From Parus major (lineage: Eukaryota > Chordata > Aves > Passeriformes > Paridae): a stretch of 64,000 nucleotides of DNA. Positions 28,548-43,100 of this stretch are shown here, piece by piece. Location of the stretch: assembly GCF_001522545.3 (NCBI RefSeq), contig NC_031768.1, positions 85,122,457-85,186,456 of the forward strand, given 5' to 3'. The notes below the pieces were generated by a model. It was given only the letters and a program-made list of their open reading frames with translations. It did not search any database and was not told the DNA's origin. Each line of letters starts with the position of its first letter. Positions within the stretch are counted from its first letter, which is position 1. Made by a program: the position numbers and the translations under genes.

Positions 28548-28605
28548 GTATTGGAATTGTTTGTATTGAAAGGTCATCTAGTCCAACCCCCAAGAATACT
28601 TCTAT
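28548..28605 (-). repeat. Possible short CR1 3' remnant, antisense
   Basis: 'gaaaggtcatctagtccaac' followed by 'ccccaagaatac' resembles the antisense CR1 end, but the terminal repeat is decayed. Confidence 0.45.
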
Positions 28606-28751
28606 GCAAGTGTAAAAAGCTCTGTGTATGCCAGGATGGGTACAAAAAACCAAACAGTGAAAAGGGGAGCATGGCACATCAGCAGAATGATAAAGCCAAA
28701 ACTCAAATATTCTGCGTACCCCAAACCTATGGCTCAATAAGCCAATAAGCT

Positions 28752-28795
28752 TATAATATATATATATATATAAAATATAACATATATATATAATA
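28752..28795. repeat. (TA)n simple repeat
   Basis: Alternating TA, interrupted, flanked on both sides by the ten-base direct repeat 'gctcaataag'. Confidence 0.9.
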
Positions 28796-28805
28796 GCTCA
28801 ATAAG

Positions 28806-30317
28806 AGGAGCCATCTCTGCTATGATGCAGAGAGATTTAAGGAGCTGTTCCGCAGGAGCTGATCCCAGGAGCTAAATCCCACTAATCCAAGGGCAGAGCT
28901 TTAAGATGCCATCCCTACAACTGCCGGGTTAGATTGGAGAACAATCTGTACTGAGACAGTTCGGTGTGAGGCAGACTTGGACCTCAGCAAGACCTTCAAG
29001 GATCTGAGGGCTTGGGAGGCTATAGCCCAAGTTGTGAAACCCTCAGGAGAGGAATGGCCCTCACCTAAAGGGACACAGGAAGATTTTGAGAAGGCACAGT
29101 GGATCCCAGAGCACCCACCCAGCTGGAATGGCCTGTGCACACAAGAAGTTGAAGGAGGTGGGCACCAAAGCAGGGGAAGCTGACCCTGCATTGCCTATTC
29201 TCACAGTGGTACCCACATCCAAGAACAGCCACTGACACTGGAGAGAGGCTGCTCTGCTGTGGGTGGCTCCTTCTGGAGATCTTCCTCCGTCGGGCAGAGG
29301 AGCTGTGAGTGAATTTACAGCACATGCTGCACTGCAGTGCTCTGTGCTGTGTGCCCTGGTGCCTGAGCATCCAGGATAAAAATACTTTTCCAGTCATGAA
29401 CAGGTAAGCTGGAGTAAGGGGCCTGCTATTTTTAGAGCACAAACTTGCTAGGATCAGCAAAGTTTTCTAAGCCATGGGGTGACACTGCAGATGGAGGGGA
29501 GCCTGCTATGGCTTTGCTATTTCTGTGCTTGGCTGTGAAGGGGGAGATTGTTATTCAAAAAAACTCAAATGACCCTATGGTTCCTACTATTTAACCAAGA
29601 ATATTTGAAGCAAAGAGTGTACACAGAGTTTTTCACCTGACAATTATTTAGCAGTTCTTTATCTAAATTCAAATCATAATCCTCCTTTTCCCTCGTTTTC
29701 TGATTATCTGTTTATCCACCTTTCAATTTGCCAGATTTAAGAGACTCTTAGTTGTCCTTGAAATATTTTTCCCAAAAGTTTTAAAATTGTATGCACATAC
29801 ATACAAATCCCAAAGTATGTATATGTGTGTGTGTTTTTGTCTGTGTTTTGTCTTTGTATGGCCTCTGATTCATATTCACAACCCACTGAGGATTTTTGAG
29901 GGAAGTTAATGGCCTAGTGCATTTCACCTTTTAATTTACTTATATGGGTGTTTGTCTGCAGGACTTTGAAACTATATTTCCTAGGAACTAGAAGCACAGT
30001 GCTTCTGGTTGTGCTCACTACTGCAAACAAAGCAGACTCATTCTTCACTGCCAGGTTTCAGTGTATATTGCAATGCATATTAAAATGTTTATGTAAATGT
30101 GAATTTAAGGGTTATGGCACGTCTGCCACTGTTTGAACACTTTTCTACTTGGTGAAGTGGCTTTTGTGGTGCACGTCCAAGTGTTTGTGTGTGGCTTTGG
30201 GTCTTCAAGGACTTGTGCCCTTAGAGCTGTTGTGAAGCTTGGGCTGACTCAGCTGTACCTACACACACGGAACAAATACCTATGGTGAAAGGCAAATGTA
30301 ATCTCTTTTCCTTCCAG
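28806..30317. other. 5' flank of the GC-D gene, non-coding
   Basis: Probably holds the promoter and the untranslated first exon or part of the first intron. No TATA box, CpG island or exon could be assigned with confidence. Mild GT repeat at 29819-29835. Confidence 0.4.
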
Positions 30318-30381
30318 CACCTGGTAACGCTCTTCCTGGCTTCCTGAAGAACTTGGTGCAGATCTACCCACCTGCAAAACA
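30318..30381 (+). other. 5' untranslated part of the first coding exon, with splice acceptor
   Basis: A pyrimidine-rich tract ending in AG at 30316-30317 gives a good 3' splice site, so the first coding exon probably begins here and an untranslated exon lies upstream, as in retinal cyclase genes. An in-frame TAA at 30325-30327 with no ATG between it and 30382 fixes the translation start. Position -3 of the start is A, a favourable initiation context. The upstream exon itself was not identified. Confidence 0.6.
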
Positions 30382-31120
30382 ATGTCATTTCTCCTGTGGT
30401 GTCCTAAGAGCTTCTTCTGGATGCTGTCAAGACACATCAGCATGCATCACTTCAACACTGGAAATTCATTCAAGACATTTTTCCAGGCTCTCTGGCGGCT
30501 GCTCTTTGGAATAATCCTACTTTGTTCCCCAGCACATTGCTCTGTCTTTAAGATTGGATTGCTTGGACCCTGGAACTGTGACCCCTTCTTTTCCAAAGCC
30601 TTTCCCCATGTGGCTGCCAGGTTAGCTGTGGGACGAATAAGCAGAGACCCTTCACTAGATCTTGGCCACCGGCTGGATTATGTGATCCTGCAAGAAGAAT
30701 GTGAGACACCAAGAGCTCTGCTTAGATTTGTTGACTTTGGAAAGCTTTCCTCAGCTTTTATAGGCCCTCTAAACCCTGGCTTCTGTGAGGTGGCTGCACA
30801 TTTAGGGGAAAACTGGAATAAAGCTATCTTCTCATGGATGTGCATCAATTATAAGCTGGATTCCACCATCCACCACAATGCATTTGCAAGAACTCTGCCC
30901 TCTCCAACCCAAATTTTGCTTACAATAATGAAATATTTTAAGTGGGCTCATGTTGGCATCATTGCATCCAGTGAGGATATTTGGATGTACACAGCCAAGG
31001 AGTCAGCAACTGTGCTCAGGAACCACGGGCTACCTGTAGGCATCGTTACATCAGTGCATAAGGGAGAAAAAGGCATCGAAGACACCTGGAACAAGATTAA
31101 AGAAGTTAATAACATTAAAA
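30382..31120 (+). CDS. GC-D exon 2: signal sequence and N-terminal half of ligand-binding domain
   Basis: Codons 1-246 plus one base. The leader is long (about 53 residues; hydrophobic core FGIILLCSP) and the predicted mature start is SVFKIG, the same arrangement as remembered rat GC-D. Conserved landmarks are GPWNCD (C66), C107 in QEECET, FIGP.NPG.C (C135), FSW.C (C154) and RTLPSP, all typical of the GC-D/GC-E/GC-F extracellular domain. Donor gtaagt at 31121. The exon ends after the first base of a codon. Confidence 0.93.
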
Positions 31121-34100
31121 GTAAGTGTTTTGAGTCTCATTCCTTTTTTTTAATTTTTTTTTTGTTGTTGTTCCCCCAGAGGAGGACTGCATTGTTAGCC
31201 AATGGACATACTTTAGAAAATGAAAACTTAAACTGATTTAAGTCAAGCAATATTTTATCTCTGATCTCATGGCTTCACATAAAAGAATGCTGGGTATTTT
31301 GTATGTGTTGAAGATAGATCAAAATAGTCTACTGCAACCTGAGAAATTTGGTCCAGCTTGTCTGAAAAAAATAATATTTCATAAATGGTTCTCTGTGCTT
31401 GGCTTGTGTAAAGAGGAGTTAATAGGAAGGTTTTATATTAATGGTAATTTGTACTGTGGAATATCAAAAATCTAAATCAATATCAAAAATCTGGCTTTGA
31501 TGCTGTGTCCTATATTTCAGATCTCCCCACCATGGTCCCATGACATTTTGCAGGAAAAGGCACAGACTTTGGGACAGTCAAGCATGGACCAGATATTTAA
31601 ACACAATGCAGTGTCCAACATAAAATCTGTATATTTGGTGGCAGGGTGAGCGTGTGGAGGTTGGGCACTGCTTACCACTGTGAGGTATCTGTCAGCTCAG
31701 GGCACACAGAGAGAAAGCTCAGGTCTTGGTCAATGGCAACAATGACCACAACTGCCCATCATCTTGACCTGCACCCCACTTCTATAAAACTTCTCTCTAT
31801 TCCTTATTTACAGCTGTAGAGATGGTAAAATTCACAACCTCCTTTATTAGGTGTGACAGACCTCTAGAGGATGAACAAAATGGGTGTGACTCTCCGTTTC
31901 CTCAGCACATAACATCAGAATCTGACCTGACAGAGTAGTTCAGACAGCTCTTTTACTGAGGGAGGGAAGAGCTGTTTTGTGTTAAAAATCCCAAAGAGAA
32001 TACTAACTCTCTCTGCTCCCCTTGTGTTCCAGTTATACTCCTGTGCATGCATTCTGTTCTCATCGGAGGGCAGGAACAGGCCGCCTTACTCACAAAAGCT
32101 CTGGAAATGGGACTAGCAGATGGAAGATACATCTTTGTTCCATATGACACTTTGCTGTACAGTCTTCCCTACCGAAACAACTCATTCAGTGTCTTTGATA
32201 GTGACAGCAAGCTCCGGGAAGCTTATGATGCTGTGCTGACCATCACACTGGAGTCTGGAGAAAGGACTTTCTATGATGCTTTCAGGGAAGCTAAAGAAAG
32301 CGGTGAAATAATCAGGGATTTGGAAGCCACACAGGTAAATATTCTTTCTCTTGGGCTTTTCTGGGACCTGTCAATCAGAAATATAAGCCATAGTTACAGA
32401 AAAAGTACAGGAAAGAGTCAATCCAGCCTGCATACTTTCATTTTGAGAAAAAGGCAGAGAAGTTTGAATGTGGTCTACACTCATCTGGAAAGATCACTTT
32501 TCCCAGATGTCTGGCAATATAACTTACTTGGTTCAACTGTAGGACCATGATGGGAATTCAAGAGAAAGGGGCTGTGTCTGAGGTTTTCAAGTTTAGTTTT
32601 CTATGTGCTAGCTGCAATGGACTTGAATTGAAGAGGTATCTCTCAAGGTGGGTGAAGTCCGTGGAGTCTGTAGGGAATCAAAACAAGATGTCCATATGAC
32701 TGAGAATTTGAGAAGATGAGACAGGCTCAAGAAATAGTGGATGCTTCTAGAGGGAAATATTTAAGACCATTGCTGTTGCCTTCTTCCTAGCACTATAGTC
32801 AAAGATATTCTTTGTCAGCACAATTATCTAGTCACTGTCAGCCTATTAAAAACAAAATCAGTTTTTACCTTGAGGACATTTACAAGTATTGGAGAATCTT
32901 ATACTGGTGAAGAGATACTGGATTCATCTGAGCTATTCTTCAAATCTCCCTACAACATTTCAAAAAATTACAAGTGCTTTTAAGGCATAATTTATCAGAT
33001 CTGCAAGGATCTGCTTTAGAAGGAGATGAATCATGTCTTGAAAGCATTAATTTCTTTCCCTTCACTTTAATGAGAGCCCAGGTTAACTGTATTGAATGAC
33101 AGGTTCTTCATTGCAGATACCTACATCTGGTCAATTAATCCCACAATTGTCAGGTTCTGTGGCTCCCAAGAGCACTTCTCATTTTTCTCACAGGTGTGTG
33201 GCTATAATCTCTCTTCACCTAGCAGCTGTCAATGACCACATGATTGCAAAAGTCACCATTTGTGTTAAAGGTTCCTAAATCAAGTCTGGCGTGAAGGGAG
33301 CAATGCAAACAGAAAAGGTTCTATTACCCCACAGAACAAGTTTGCTGTGGCTCTGCTGTGGGATTTTTGCATCTTTGGGATAAGTAATATTCTGACAGAG
33401 GAGACCAATTCTTTGGGTATGACACTTTTCCTGTCTTGGTATGGAGCCTCTGACTTTATCTTCTATTTGTAGAAGATGTTTTAGTGTCATGTTTTGAGGC
33501 AGGAAAAATTTGTGATAAATTTCAGCCAAACATCAGGCTCAGAATCTTGGCTTTTCCTATCATAATGCAATTTTGTGTAGTTTTAAAAATATTTTGAAAT
33601 GGCATTTGGGAATCCACCGTAAGAAAATATGGATATTCAAGGTCATGCATATATTGGGTCTATTTTCAGCCCAAGATTCTTCAAATCCATTACTCTATGA
33701 GCCTTAATGTTCTGGTGTCTCAGTATTTAAGTTCACAACCTAGCCAGGGGGAAAATATTGTTGCCACCAATCTCGAACTGAAGGTTAGGGGCAGTTTAGC
33801 CTCAATTTCTCCTGTATTTTTTAGGTTTCTCCACTCTTTGGAACAATCTATGATGCCATTTACTTCATGGCAATGGCTATGGACAGTGCACGGAGGAAAG
33901 GAGTCAGAACCTCAGGAGCAAACATAGCTAAGCACACAAAAAACTTCAGCTTCCCTGGATTTAGTCACCAGGTAGAGACAGACAGCTGTGGGAAGGGGCT
34001 GAACAATTATGTGATACTGGACACAGATGGTCATGGGAACCAGCTTCTCCCAACCCACCTGCTGGACATGTCTTCAGGCTCTGTGTTGTCCCTAGGCCAG

Positions 34101-37100
34101 TCCATCCACTTCCCCAATGAAGTTCCACCCAAACCAGACTCCAGCTGTTGGTTTGATCCAGATGTTCTCTGCACTGAAGGTAAGAAAGAAAAAAAAGAAC
34201 CAAAAAAAGGATGAAATGGCATCAAGTCCATGGTTCTCATTTCTTTAATCTTTTCTCTCACTGCAAGTGGTTACCCCTTTGAATTAGAACTCCCCAACCA
34301 GAAAAGTCTGAATTCGAGAATCTAGTGTAAAATCACCCAGTCATCAGGCTGTTTGTAATGGGAATCCTGTGCAGAGGTGACACCACTGATCCACAATACT
34401 CTCTTATTGTTTGTTAGGACACAGAATTACAGAATCATTACGGTTGGAAAAGACAGTAGGATCATCTAGGATCATTGAACCCTTAATCTACCACTGCCAG
34501 GCCCACCACTGAATATCACACCTACACAATCATTTCAGCAATTCCAGTGCCATTAATCCCACCACTCTCCTGGGACAGTAAGTGCTTGAAAGGGTCTAAT
34601 ACTCAACACCTGCCAATATTAATATTAACCATTATATATCAGAGGTTCCACCCTGCACAGTGTCTCTGTCCTTCTGGAGGACAGGACACTAAGAGGATTT
34701 GCCTTGAAGACAACCTAAGAGAGCTGCACAAGAGAAGATGCTCTCAGCATCCTGCCTGTTTAAAGAACCCCTGCTTCTTTATATAGGTAGCAATGAGGAG
34801 TGAAGGACCATCAGATCTCACCTCATCAAGAAAAAACAATAATCATTACTCAAAATAATTTGAGTTATTATAGATAACAGAGGTATTAATCAAAGGCCTG
34901 GGGGCAGAGATGTCTGTGTTGCTTCCTAGGTTTGTCAGACTGGGCATTGGGTTTACCTATTGTTTTTAATTTGAGGCAACTGTGGTGCAGTTTTAAAGTT
35001 CACAGGAAAGTCAAAATCTCAGGGTAGTGTACTTAACCTCCTCTTGACATATTCACTCATAATACTAAACATTTGCACCTATTGCTCCGGGATATGACTT
35101 AAAGAGATGAAATGAACCACATCTATGGAATATTTCATTCAGTAGCTGAGAAAACCATTCTTGGCTTAGCCATAACTGAGCTGACACATTAATCAGTGTC
35201 ACTCTATGAAAACTAGAGATGTACTGATTTTATAGCAACTGACTAGCAATAGAAGAGATAAGTATAATACTATCATATATCTAATTTTGCACTGCCCCTA
35301 GGAACAATGTAGCAATTTAGCATCCCATTGCAGTTTATGGAAAAGTCCCACTGATTTTTAGAGAGACCAGATTTTATGTTCATACCTTAACAAAAGCATA
35401 AAGCTCTAGGCATGTGTCAATTGGACAGTAATTTATTATGGTTGCCAGAATTTCAGAGACTGAACTTTATGGCTAGAATTAAATGCAAGCTTCACTCTAG
35501 CTTTGTTTGAAGTTAGGCTTGGAGGGGTGTTGGGTGTGAAGTTGTGAGGCTGCTGTGCTTCCTGGCTCCAGGTTCAGCAGGATCAGGGCTGAGCTGGTGT
35601 TCCCAGGACACTAACACACACACACACACACACAGTGCAGACACGGCCAGTCCTTGGCAGAGTAACACAAACAGGAGAGTTATGTCTTTACAGGCACCAC
35701 TACCCACAGCCAGAACTGCTGGGACATGGACATCAGAAATGGCCTGGTGCTGCCTCTATGCACCTCATAATTAGGCCCCAAGCTTGTTACCAGATCTCAC
35801 AGCCTCAGCTCCTGTAGACTCATAAATGCATCCTCTGGTATATGGTCCAAAGCTAAATTCACCCATAGCCATCCCTCAAACCCTTCTGTCTGTGCAGGAG
35901 CTGACTCCAGACTTGTGGTCTCTCATGGGTTTCAGGCTCCAGGACTTACCTTCCCTGTTAGTTAGGCTGATGTTAAGTCTGTAAATATCATCCACAGTCA
36001 GAGAGCACAGCTACCCAGGAAAAAAATGTTGATGGGGTTAAGAATGTGAGAATGACTGCACCGATCAAGTGCAGGGTTTGCTTGGAAAAAAATGCACAAC
36101 ATGGTTACATGTGACCAGAATCCCCATCCTCTCACATAGCTGAGCATTCCTGTCCCATTCTATCTCCCCCTTCACCTGTGTTTGCCCTTTTCCCTAAAGA
36201 TCCTGTAAGAAGTTTCATGTACTCCCACAGTTCCCTTAAAACATCCCCTAATGACTTTAACTCAATCTCATCCATTCCCTCAAGCATGCTGTAAGTTTGC
36301 TCTTTCCCAAAAGCTCATAATTAGCTTACTTTCACTTCTGGTTAGTTGTGAAGTATGGTATGGGTTGGGAAGGACCTTTCAAGGCCATCTTTTCCAATCT
36401 CACACAAGACCAGCTTGCTTCAAGTCCCATGGAGCCTGATTTTGAGCACTGCCAGGGATGGGGCAGCCACAGCTCCCATGGACAATCTCTTCCTGTGAAT
36501 GTGTGAGGACAGCCAGGGCCTGGGGCCCTAGACTGAAGCAGTGACATTTCAGCTAAAATGCTCTGTCTTTTCCTGAAACAAATACCAATTTTCAAAAATG
36601 CCTTCAGCTTTCACTGGAAAGCTCTAGATCACAGTGCTTGCAGATAAGCGCCAGTGTGACATAGAGTCGTAAACCTTTGGTCAACCCAAATTTCACCATG
36701 TTTGCTTGTGTTTATAGATCTCTGGATACAAACAGAATAGAACAGAAAAATTAGGAAGCAGAAGAGACAGACATAGCAAACAGTTCCCGCTGGAATTTAG
36801 CTTATGCAGTCATTTCAGCTTCCCTTAGCTCTCCAGTAAACACACTCATTAGCAAAGTATCTGTCTCCAGTACTTTATGCTGATGGATGTGTTGAGGAGA
36901 GCATCAACCTTCTGCTGCTCCTCCTTTTCTTCTCTTTTCAACGTTAGAAATCTGCAGCAGAGAATGAAAAAGCCCAGATGGGCCAGTGACTCACCCTGGC
37001 CACTGGTTTAGTACCACATGATAAAGATTTTTTCAACATTTCAGTTCCTGAAGATAAAAGGGACAAGTGTTAAAAAGTTATGAACTTTGCAGAAGCTTCC

Positions 37101-40100
37101 TTTAAAACTTAATACTTCCCTGTGAGTCTATTTATTTACTTGAATATGAATTATTTTTCCACTGGTACAGGGCTCTAAGTCTGGTTTAGGAAAAAAAAAG
37201 TGCATGGAAATAATTAGCATAGCTGAAGCCTTATGTACACCAAGTTAGTAAGTATTTGTGTATTCATAAATGAACATTGCATTAAAATTGTCTTCTGGAA
37301 TTCTCCTGGCTGAATATTTGACTTTGTAATCCAATGGCCTGATATTGATGTTTTTAATATTATTGCCTAAATCAAAATGATTTTTTAATTCACTGATTCT
37401 TTTCCCATCTTTGCACAGGGATTGAGCCTGCAGTCATTTTGCTGGGAGTAATGTTGTTATTTGTCCTGGTGTTGTGTGCTGTGGGCCTGGCTTCTCTTAT
37501 CAGGTGAGAATTGCAGCACACATTTGAGTTGGTGCCACTTTTAGCTTCTGTGTGAGGCTTGTGCTTTAGCCAGCAGTTTAGACTGTGCACACACAGAAGG
37601 TCTGATTTTGCTCTTGGCTCTCCAGCCACATATCTCCTCACATTTGTGGTGTGTTGGCCCAGGCAGCATGCCAGGCATCCACCAAAACCATTGTATCTCT
37701 CCCTTCCTCAGCTGGGCAGGGGAGAGAAAATACAACAAAAGTCTCATGGGTCAAGAGGAGTCGAGAAGAGGTCATTCACCAATTGCACAACAGCCAACAT
37801 GGGCTTGATATGGGGAAACGAAATTTATTGCCAATCAAATCAGAGTAAGATAATCAGAAATAAAATCTTAAAAACGCCTTCTTCTCATCTTTCCCTTCTT
37901 CCCAGGCTTAACTTACTCCTAGATTCTCTACTTCCTCCCCACCAGTGGCAATGGGGTCAGGGAATGGGGACTGCAGTCAGTTCATCCCAGACTGCCTCTG
38001 CTGCTCCTTCCTTCTGAGGGGAAAGACTCCTCACACCCTTCCCCTGCTCCAGAAGTGTGTTGCTGGATGTTTCTGAAGCATTAGGAAGGTGGTTATCACT
38101 TTGGAAGTGCAAAAATTGACATATAAACCAAAGACAGGAATCTGTTATGAGAACACGAGGGTTAAAACCAAGTGTTTTTCTTACTCCAGATCATTCTTGC
38201 CTGGATTTCTGTTCTTAATATAATCATGTTTCCTATGAAACATGTGAGGCTGACCCTCTGTATTTTCTCCATGCACTAAAGAGAAAGAAAATACCTCTGG
38301 AGAGAATTTGGAGCAAATATTTAGGATACATCTTTATTGCCAATTTGATTAATTCCCTGTTTTGAACTAGGGTTCAGCTCCCTGGTCATTCCCATTGTAT
38401 TTGTCTGGGCATGAGATATTTGGAGTAAAAGCAGTAGTCGTCTGGGTAAGGAATAATTTCCCAGAATTGCATGTCACATCTGTGTCCCAGCTCTAAATCC
38501 AAGGTAGAAATGTGCCAGATGGATTGGTTGGTCCGAGAGCTATGGATTGCTCTTGGCAAGGTCACTGTAGCCCTGGAGCAGTCTATGAATTACTGATGTG
38601 CACATGACCAAATTTAGAGTGAAAATAGACTGAAATTAGAAGGCATATTTGCTGAGCAGCAATAAGTTCACCTGAGTAGAGCTCCTAGATTGTTTCAGGA
38701 ACAACCAGCTTTGCCTCTCAAATAATTCCCAGACGTGTTTTGTCTCCACTCCTGAGTCATCCCTCCAAACCCAGATATAAGGCCACCCAGCAAGCAGCAC
38801 CCCAAACAGCTCCCCCACTTTCAGCACACAGCTGCTTCTGGTAGAACTGCAGACACTGATGAGGTTGCCTCCATCCACCCACACTTTCAAACCCTGCTCT
38901 GTTCCCTGGCTACCATCCTCTACAATTAAGTAAATAAAAGACAATCTTTCTGTCTACTCTATTTGTAAGCTCTTCCACAAGCACCAGGCTGTGCTTGGGA
39001 AGGCTTGGTCATGAGAAAAGATATATGGCCATCTGCAAGGGAAGGAAAAGTCCAGCATGACTCAGACAATGATTTATATTAGGAAGGGGCATGTCTGGAA
39101 CTAAATTTAAACCACAGCATGGTCTGACTTGAAATGTGGAAGCTCTGGTCTTAGCTCTGTCAGGGATCTGCTGCATGACCTTAAATGAGTCACTCCACTC
39201 TCTCTGCTTAACTTTTGGCAGAGGGATGCTTTCCTCCCTGCTTAGGGAGAGGATGTGATTTATCAAGTAAGGTTTTTCAGATGGACTTGTGAAAGGTACA
39301 TAAGCGATGATATTTTTCATGAAGATGAGTTGGGTGGCTTGGGACAGTGTGTTTAGAGAAAGATTATAAAATGTCGTCCCAAGTAAAGCCTGTGGTTATG
39401 TGGCCAAGGCTTCCTCTCAGCTTCAAGAAGATGTTTGTGCTGTTCTAAAAGGTCCAGAATGACACATGGAGAGGAAAAGTGAATTGTGGTGATTTGGAGT
39501 TGTTTTATGTGGTGGTGTCCTTCTAGAGTAGTGTTAGTAAAAGTCATCCTATTGTCCACCTCATCAGGGAAACACTTAGGAGAGTGCAGACCAGTCATCT
39601 GCTGTAGTGTTAACAAAGCTCCTCAAGCAAAAGAGGTGACGCTGAGGGCAATAATGGGGGAGCTTTCCCTTCCCTTTTCTGCTCCTGTCTGAGGAGTTTT
39701 TGACTGTCTAATAGATACTGCTGCTTTGTGCTCAGTGTTAAACCCTGATGTCCTTTGAAACAATGGGATCGAAATGAGGTGTGACGTGACATGTGCCGTA
39801 CTGCTCATCCCCTGTAGCTTTTCCTTCTGTACAAACCTGTGACCATTACAAGGGCACATCTTGCTCTGTGCTTCATAATGCACCATGCTACGATATAGAC
39901 ACTCAGACAGCTTGCTTAGACAGTAACTTGTGTCCAGGCAGCTCTTATAAATTAACCATAGTTGAGCTTCAGTCCCTAAGAAAGGCTGATGTGCCTCAAT
40001 GTGGTTTGCTCATGACCAGACCAGCTGGACTAATAGGACTTGTTTTTGTCTGCTAATGGAGAAAGATTTGGGATATGACAAATTAAATCAAAACAAAATA

Positions 40101-43100
40101 TGCCTTACATATGCATCCAATTAATGTTTGTAAACAGATTAAATCCAGTTGGCTATTTGTGATAAGACCCTTTGAGATGACAGCATTTGTTGCTATCCGT
40201 GTTGAAATGGGTAATTCATTACTTGGGATTTGAGCCCAAGCCAAGGCATTGTGATTTGTTCAGTGCTTTTACCCCCACAATGCCTACCCCCACTCCCACA
40301 CCATTTTAGACCTTAAAAATCATCCAGTTCCAACCACTCTGCCATGGGCAAGGACACCTTCAGCTACACCAGGCTGCTCAGAGCCCCATTCAACCTGGCT
40401 TTGAACCCTTCCACAGCTTTGAAGCTGCCACAGCTTCTCTGGGTAACCTGTACCAGTGCCTCAGCACCTTCACAGAAAATAATTGCTTCCTAATACCGAA
40501 TTTAAACCTGTACTCTTCCAGCTGGAAGCCATTCTTCCTGCCACTCTATGCACATAAAAGTCCTTCTCCAGCTCTCTTGTCACCCCTCTCTTTAGGCACT
40601 GGCAGGTGCTCTAAGGAATCCTCAAAGCCTTCTCTTCTCCAAGCTGAACAGCCCCAGCCCCCTCAGCCTGTCTCCATAGCAGAGGTGCTCCAGCCCCTGA
40701 TCATCTTCGTGGCCTTCTCTGGACCTGCTCCAACAGGTCCGCAACCTTCCTAAGTCGGGGTTGTAAGTCATTCAGCTCCCCAGAGCTGGATGCAGCACTG
40801 CAGGCAGGGTCTGATACTGCAGGGGAGCCAGATGTGGGGGATGCAGAGGAAGTGTAAACTGGCTACCTGTAGTGGGTTGACCCTAGCTGGCTGCCAGGTG
40901 CCCACTCAGTCACTCTATCACTCCCTTTCCCACTGGGACAGGGGATAGAATAAGATGGAGAATGACCAGCAGGGTGAGGTAAGGCAGTTCTATAACAGCA
41001 AAAAGAAAGAAATAAGCGGAGATCTGCACGTGCAAGAGCTAAAGAGGACGAAAATCAGTCTCTACTCCCCATCAGCAGTGATGTTTGGACACTTCTTGTG
41101 AAGCAAGGCTTTAGCAGGCATAGCTGTTCCTCCAGAAGGCAAACATCGAAAACTCAGGGATGCCACAACTTCTTCCTCTCTCCCTTAGCATATATCTCTG
41201 AGCTGAAGTCATACAGTATGGAATATCCTTTTGGATAATTTGGGTCAGCTGGCCTGGTTGTGTCCCTTCCCAGGATCTTTCCCATCCCCTTTGGTGAGGG
41301 GACAGAATGGCAGAAGGACACTGCTGCTTGGCAGAAGCCAAAACACTGGTCTGTTATCAACACCCTTTCAGCTACCAATGCAAAGCACAGCGCTGTAAGG
41401 GCTGTGAACTCTACTGTGATCAGACCCAATATGGTACCTAAAATTGATAACCGTGACTCTGCAACTCTTGCAGGCAGAGTATCTTGAACAACCAGCTTTT
41501 CAGGGGTCCAAACAAGATAATACTGACCTTGGATGATCTCATCTTCATCAAGCCAGAGCTACACAGAAAGGTGAGTCCTTCTACTCATGAAAGGAATCTG
41601 GTGGAATACTCTAGAACAGATTTGCTGTGTGGTATGAAGCTCTGGAAGGGTCATTTTATTTCTTCATGCCATTTTCCCCTGCATATTGGAAAGTTTCCCA
41701 TATGCTGAGTGCTTTTGAGTCGCAGATTAGATGTCAGAGCTTTTATGATGATGCAAAATCGTAGCCTTGATTGTGTTTCTTCTAGGTGCCAGGGCTTATT
41801 CCTTGTTCTTGAGGTTGGATGGTGCACCACAGGGCATGTCCAAAAAGATAAACCATCTTACCCTCTAAAATAAACTGTCTTCATTCAAATACATTGGAAC
41901 CATTCCTGGTCCATTCTGGCTCATACCCAGAGCTAGTGATCTGCTGGGGGATGATCCCATGATTTCCTTACCCAGAGATCTGTGCTGCAAGGCAGAGCTA
42001 GAGTGGAGGTTTACACCCCAAAGGTGGTAGCTGCCTAGCACCTGCTTTCCTTGCCTTCCAGAGGCTGACCTTGGACAGTCTGACTGATGCAAACAGCATA
42101 GCAGTCAAGAGCAGAAGCCTGAAATCCGTAACCCGCTCCGCTTCCTTGAAAAGCACTGTTGCCACCCATGAAACCTCCAATGTGGCTTTGTATGAGGTAG
42201 GTAGGGACCTCATGCAGCCTTCTCTCACTGCTTCTGTTCACTGGGCTGCTCCAGGGGGAAAAGTATTTGGCTGCAGTACTGTAGGTCCCAGGATGGAGAT
42301 AGTTTGAATAAACCATAAGGATGAAAATAAGTTGCTCCCAAGCATGGACTTAGCAGTGTTTAAGGTCCCAACCCTCAGCCTGATGCTCAGAGTCATGTGG
42401 GATGGGAATATGCAACATTGCCAGTCTGGTCCTGACAGAGAAGTCACCACCTAAGGTGGTGGAACCATGATGAACCTTTCTTACAAGACAATGTTTATTT
42501 GGTGACATCTCTAATAAGGAACTTTCTTACAAGACAGGATCTAAATACACAAATAGAAGCTCAAATTCCCATTGTGGAAATAGCACTGTATGGAGCTTAA
42601 GCAGAGGCAATGCCCAAGAAAACTCATCCCATCTGTCAGCTCTTTCCTGAAAATGCAGCTTTTTGAAAAATGGCATGGTAACTTTTCCTGAAGAAGAGCA
42701 AAATAAATTTTATCAATGATTAATGCCAGACAAAAGCTCTGGCCAGAGTTATTTTCCTTTTTAATCAATTTGTTGCTGTTTGTCAGATACTAAGACATTT
42801 CCAGGCATGAAGTTGTGATCCAGGTGAAGGTCCTGCCTCACACCTTTTTTTGATGGTTTGCTGTGGATATTCTTATTTGGGTTCAGTATATAAATATCCT
42901 GTTGCCAAGAACATTAAAATTCCCCAGCCACTTTCAAAATCAAGGATCTGAAATTTAGATCTGGGTCCCAATGTTAACTGTTGCTCAGAGATTTGCTCTG
43001 TCAGTCACCCACCTGTATTGGGATTACGGGGCTGGAGCTTCTCTCGAGAGGAAAGGTTGAGGGAGTTGGACCTGTTCAGCCTCAAGAAGAGACAACTGAG

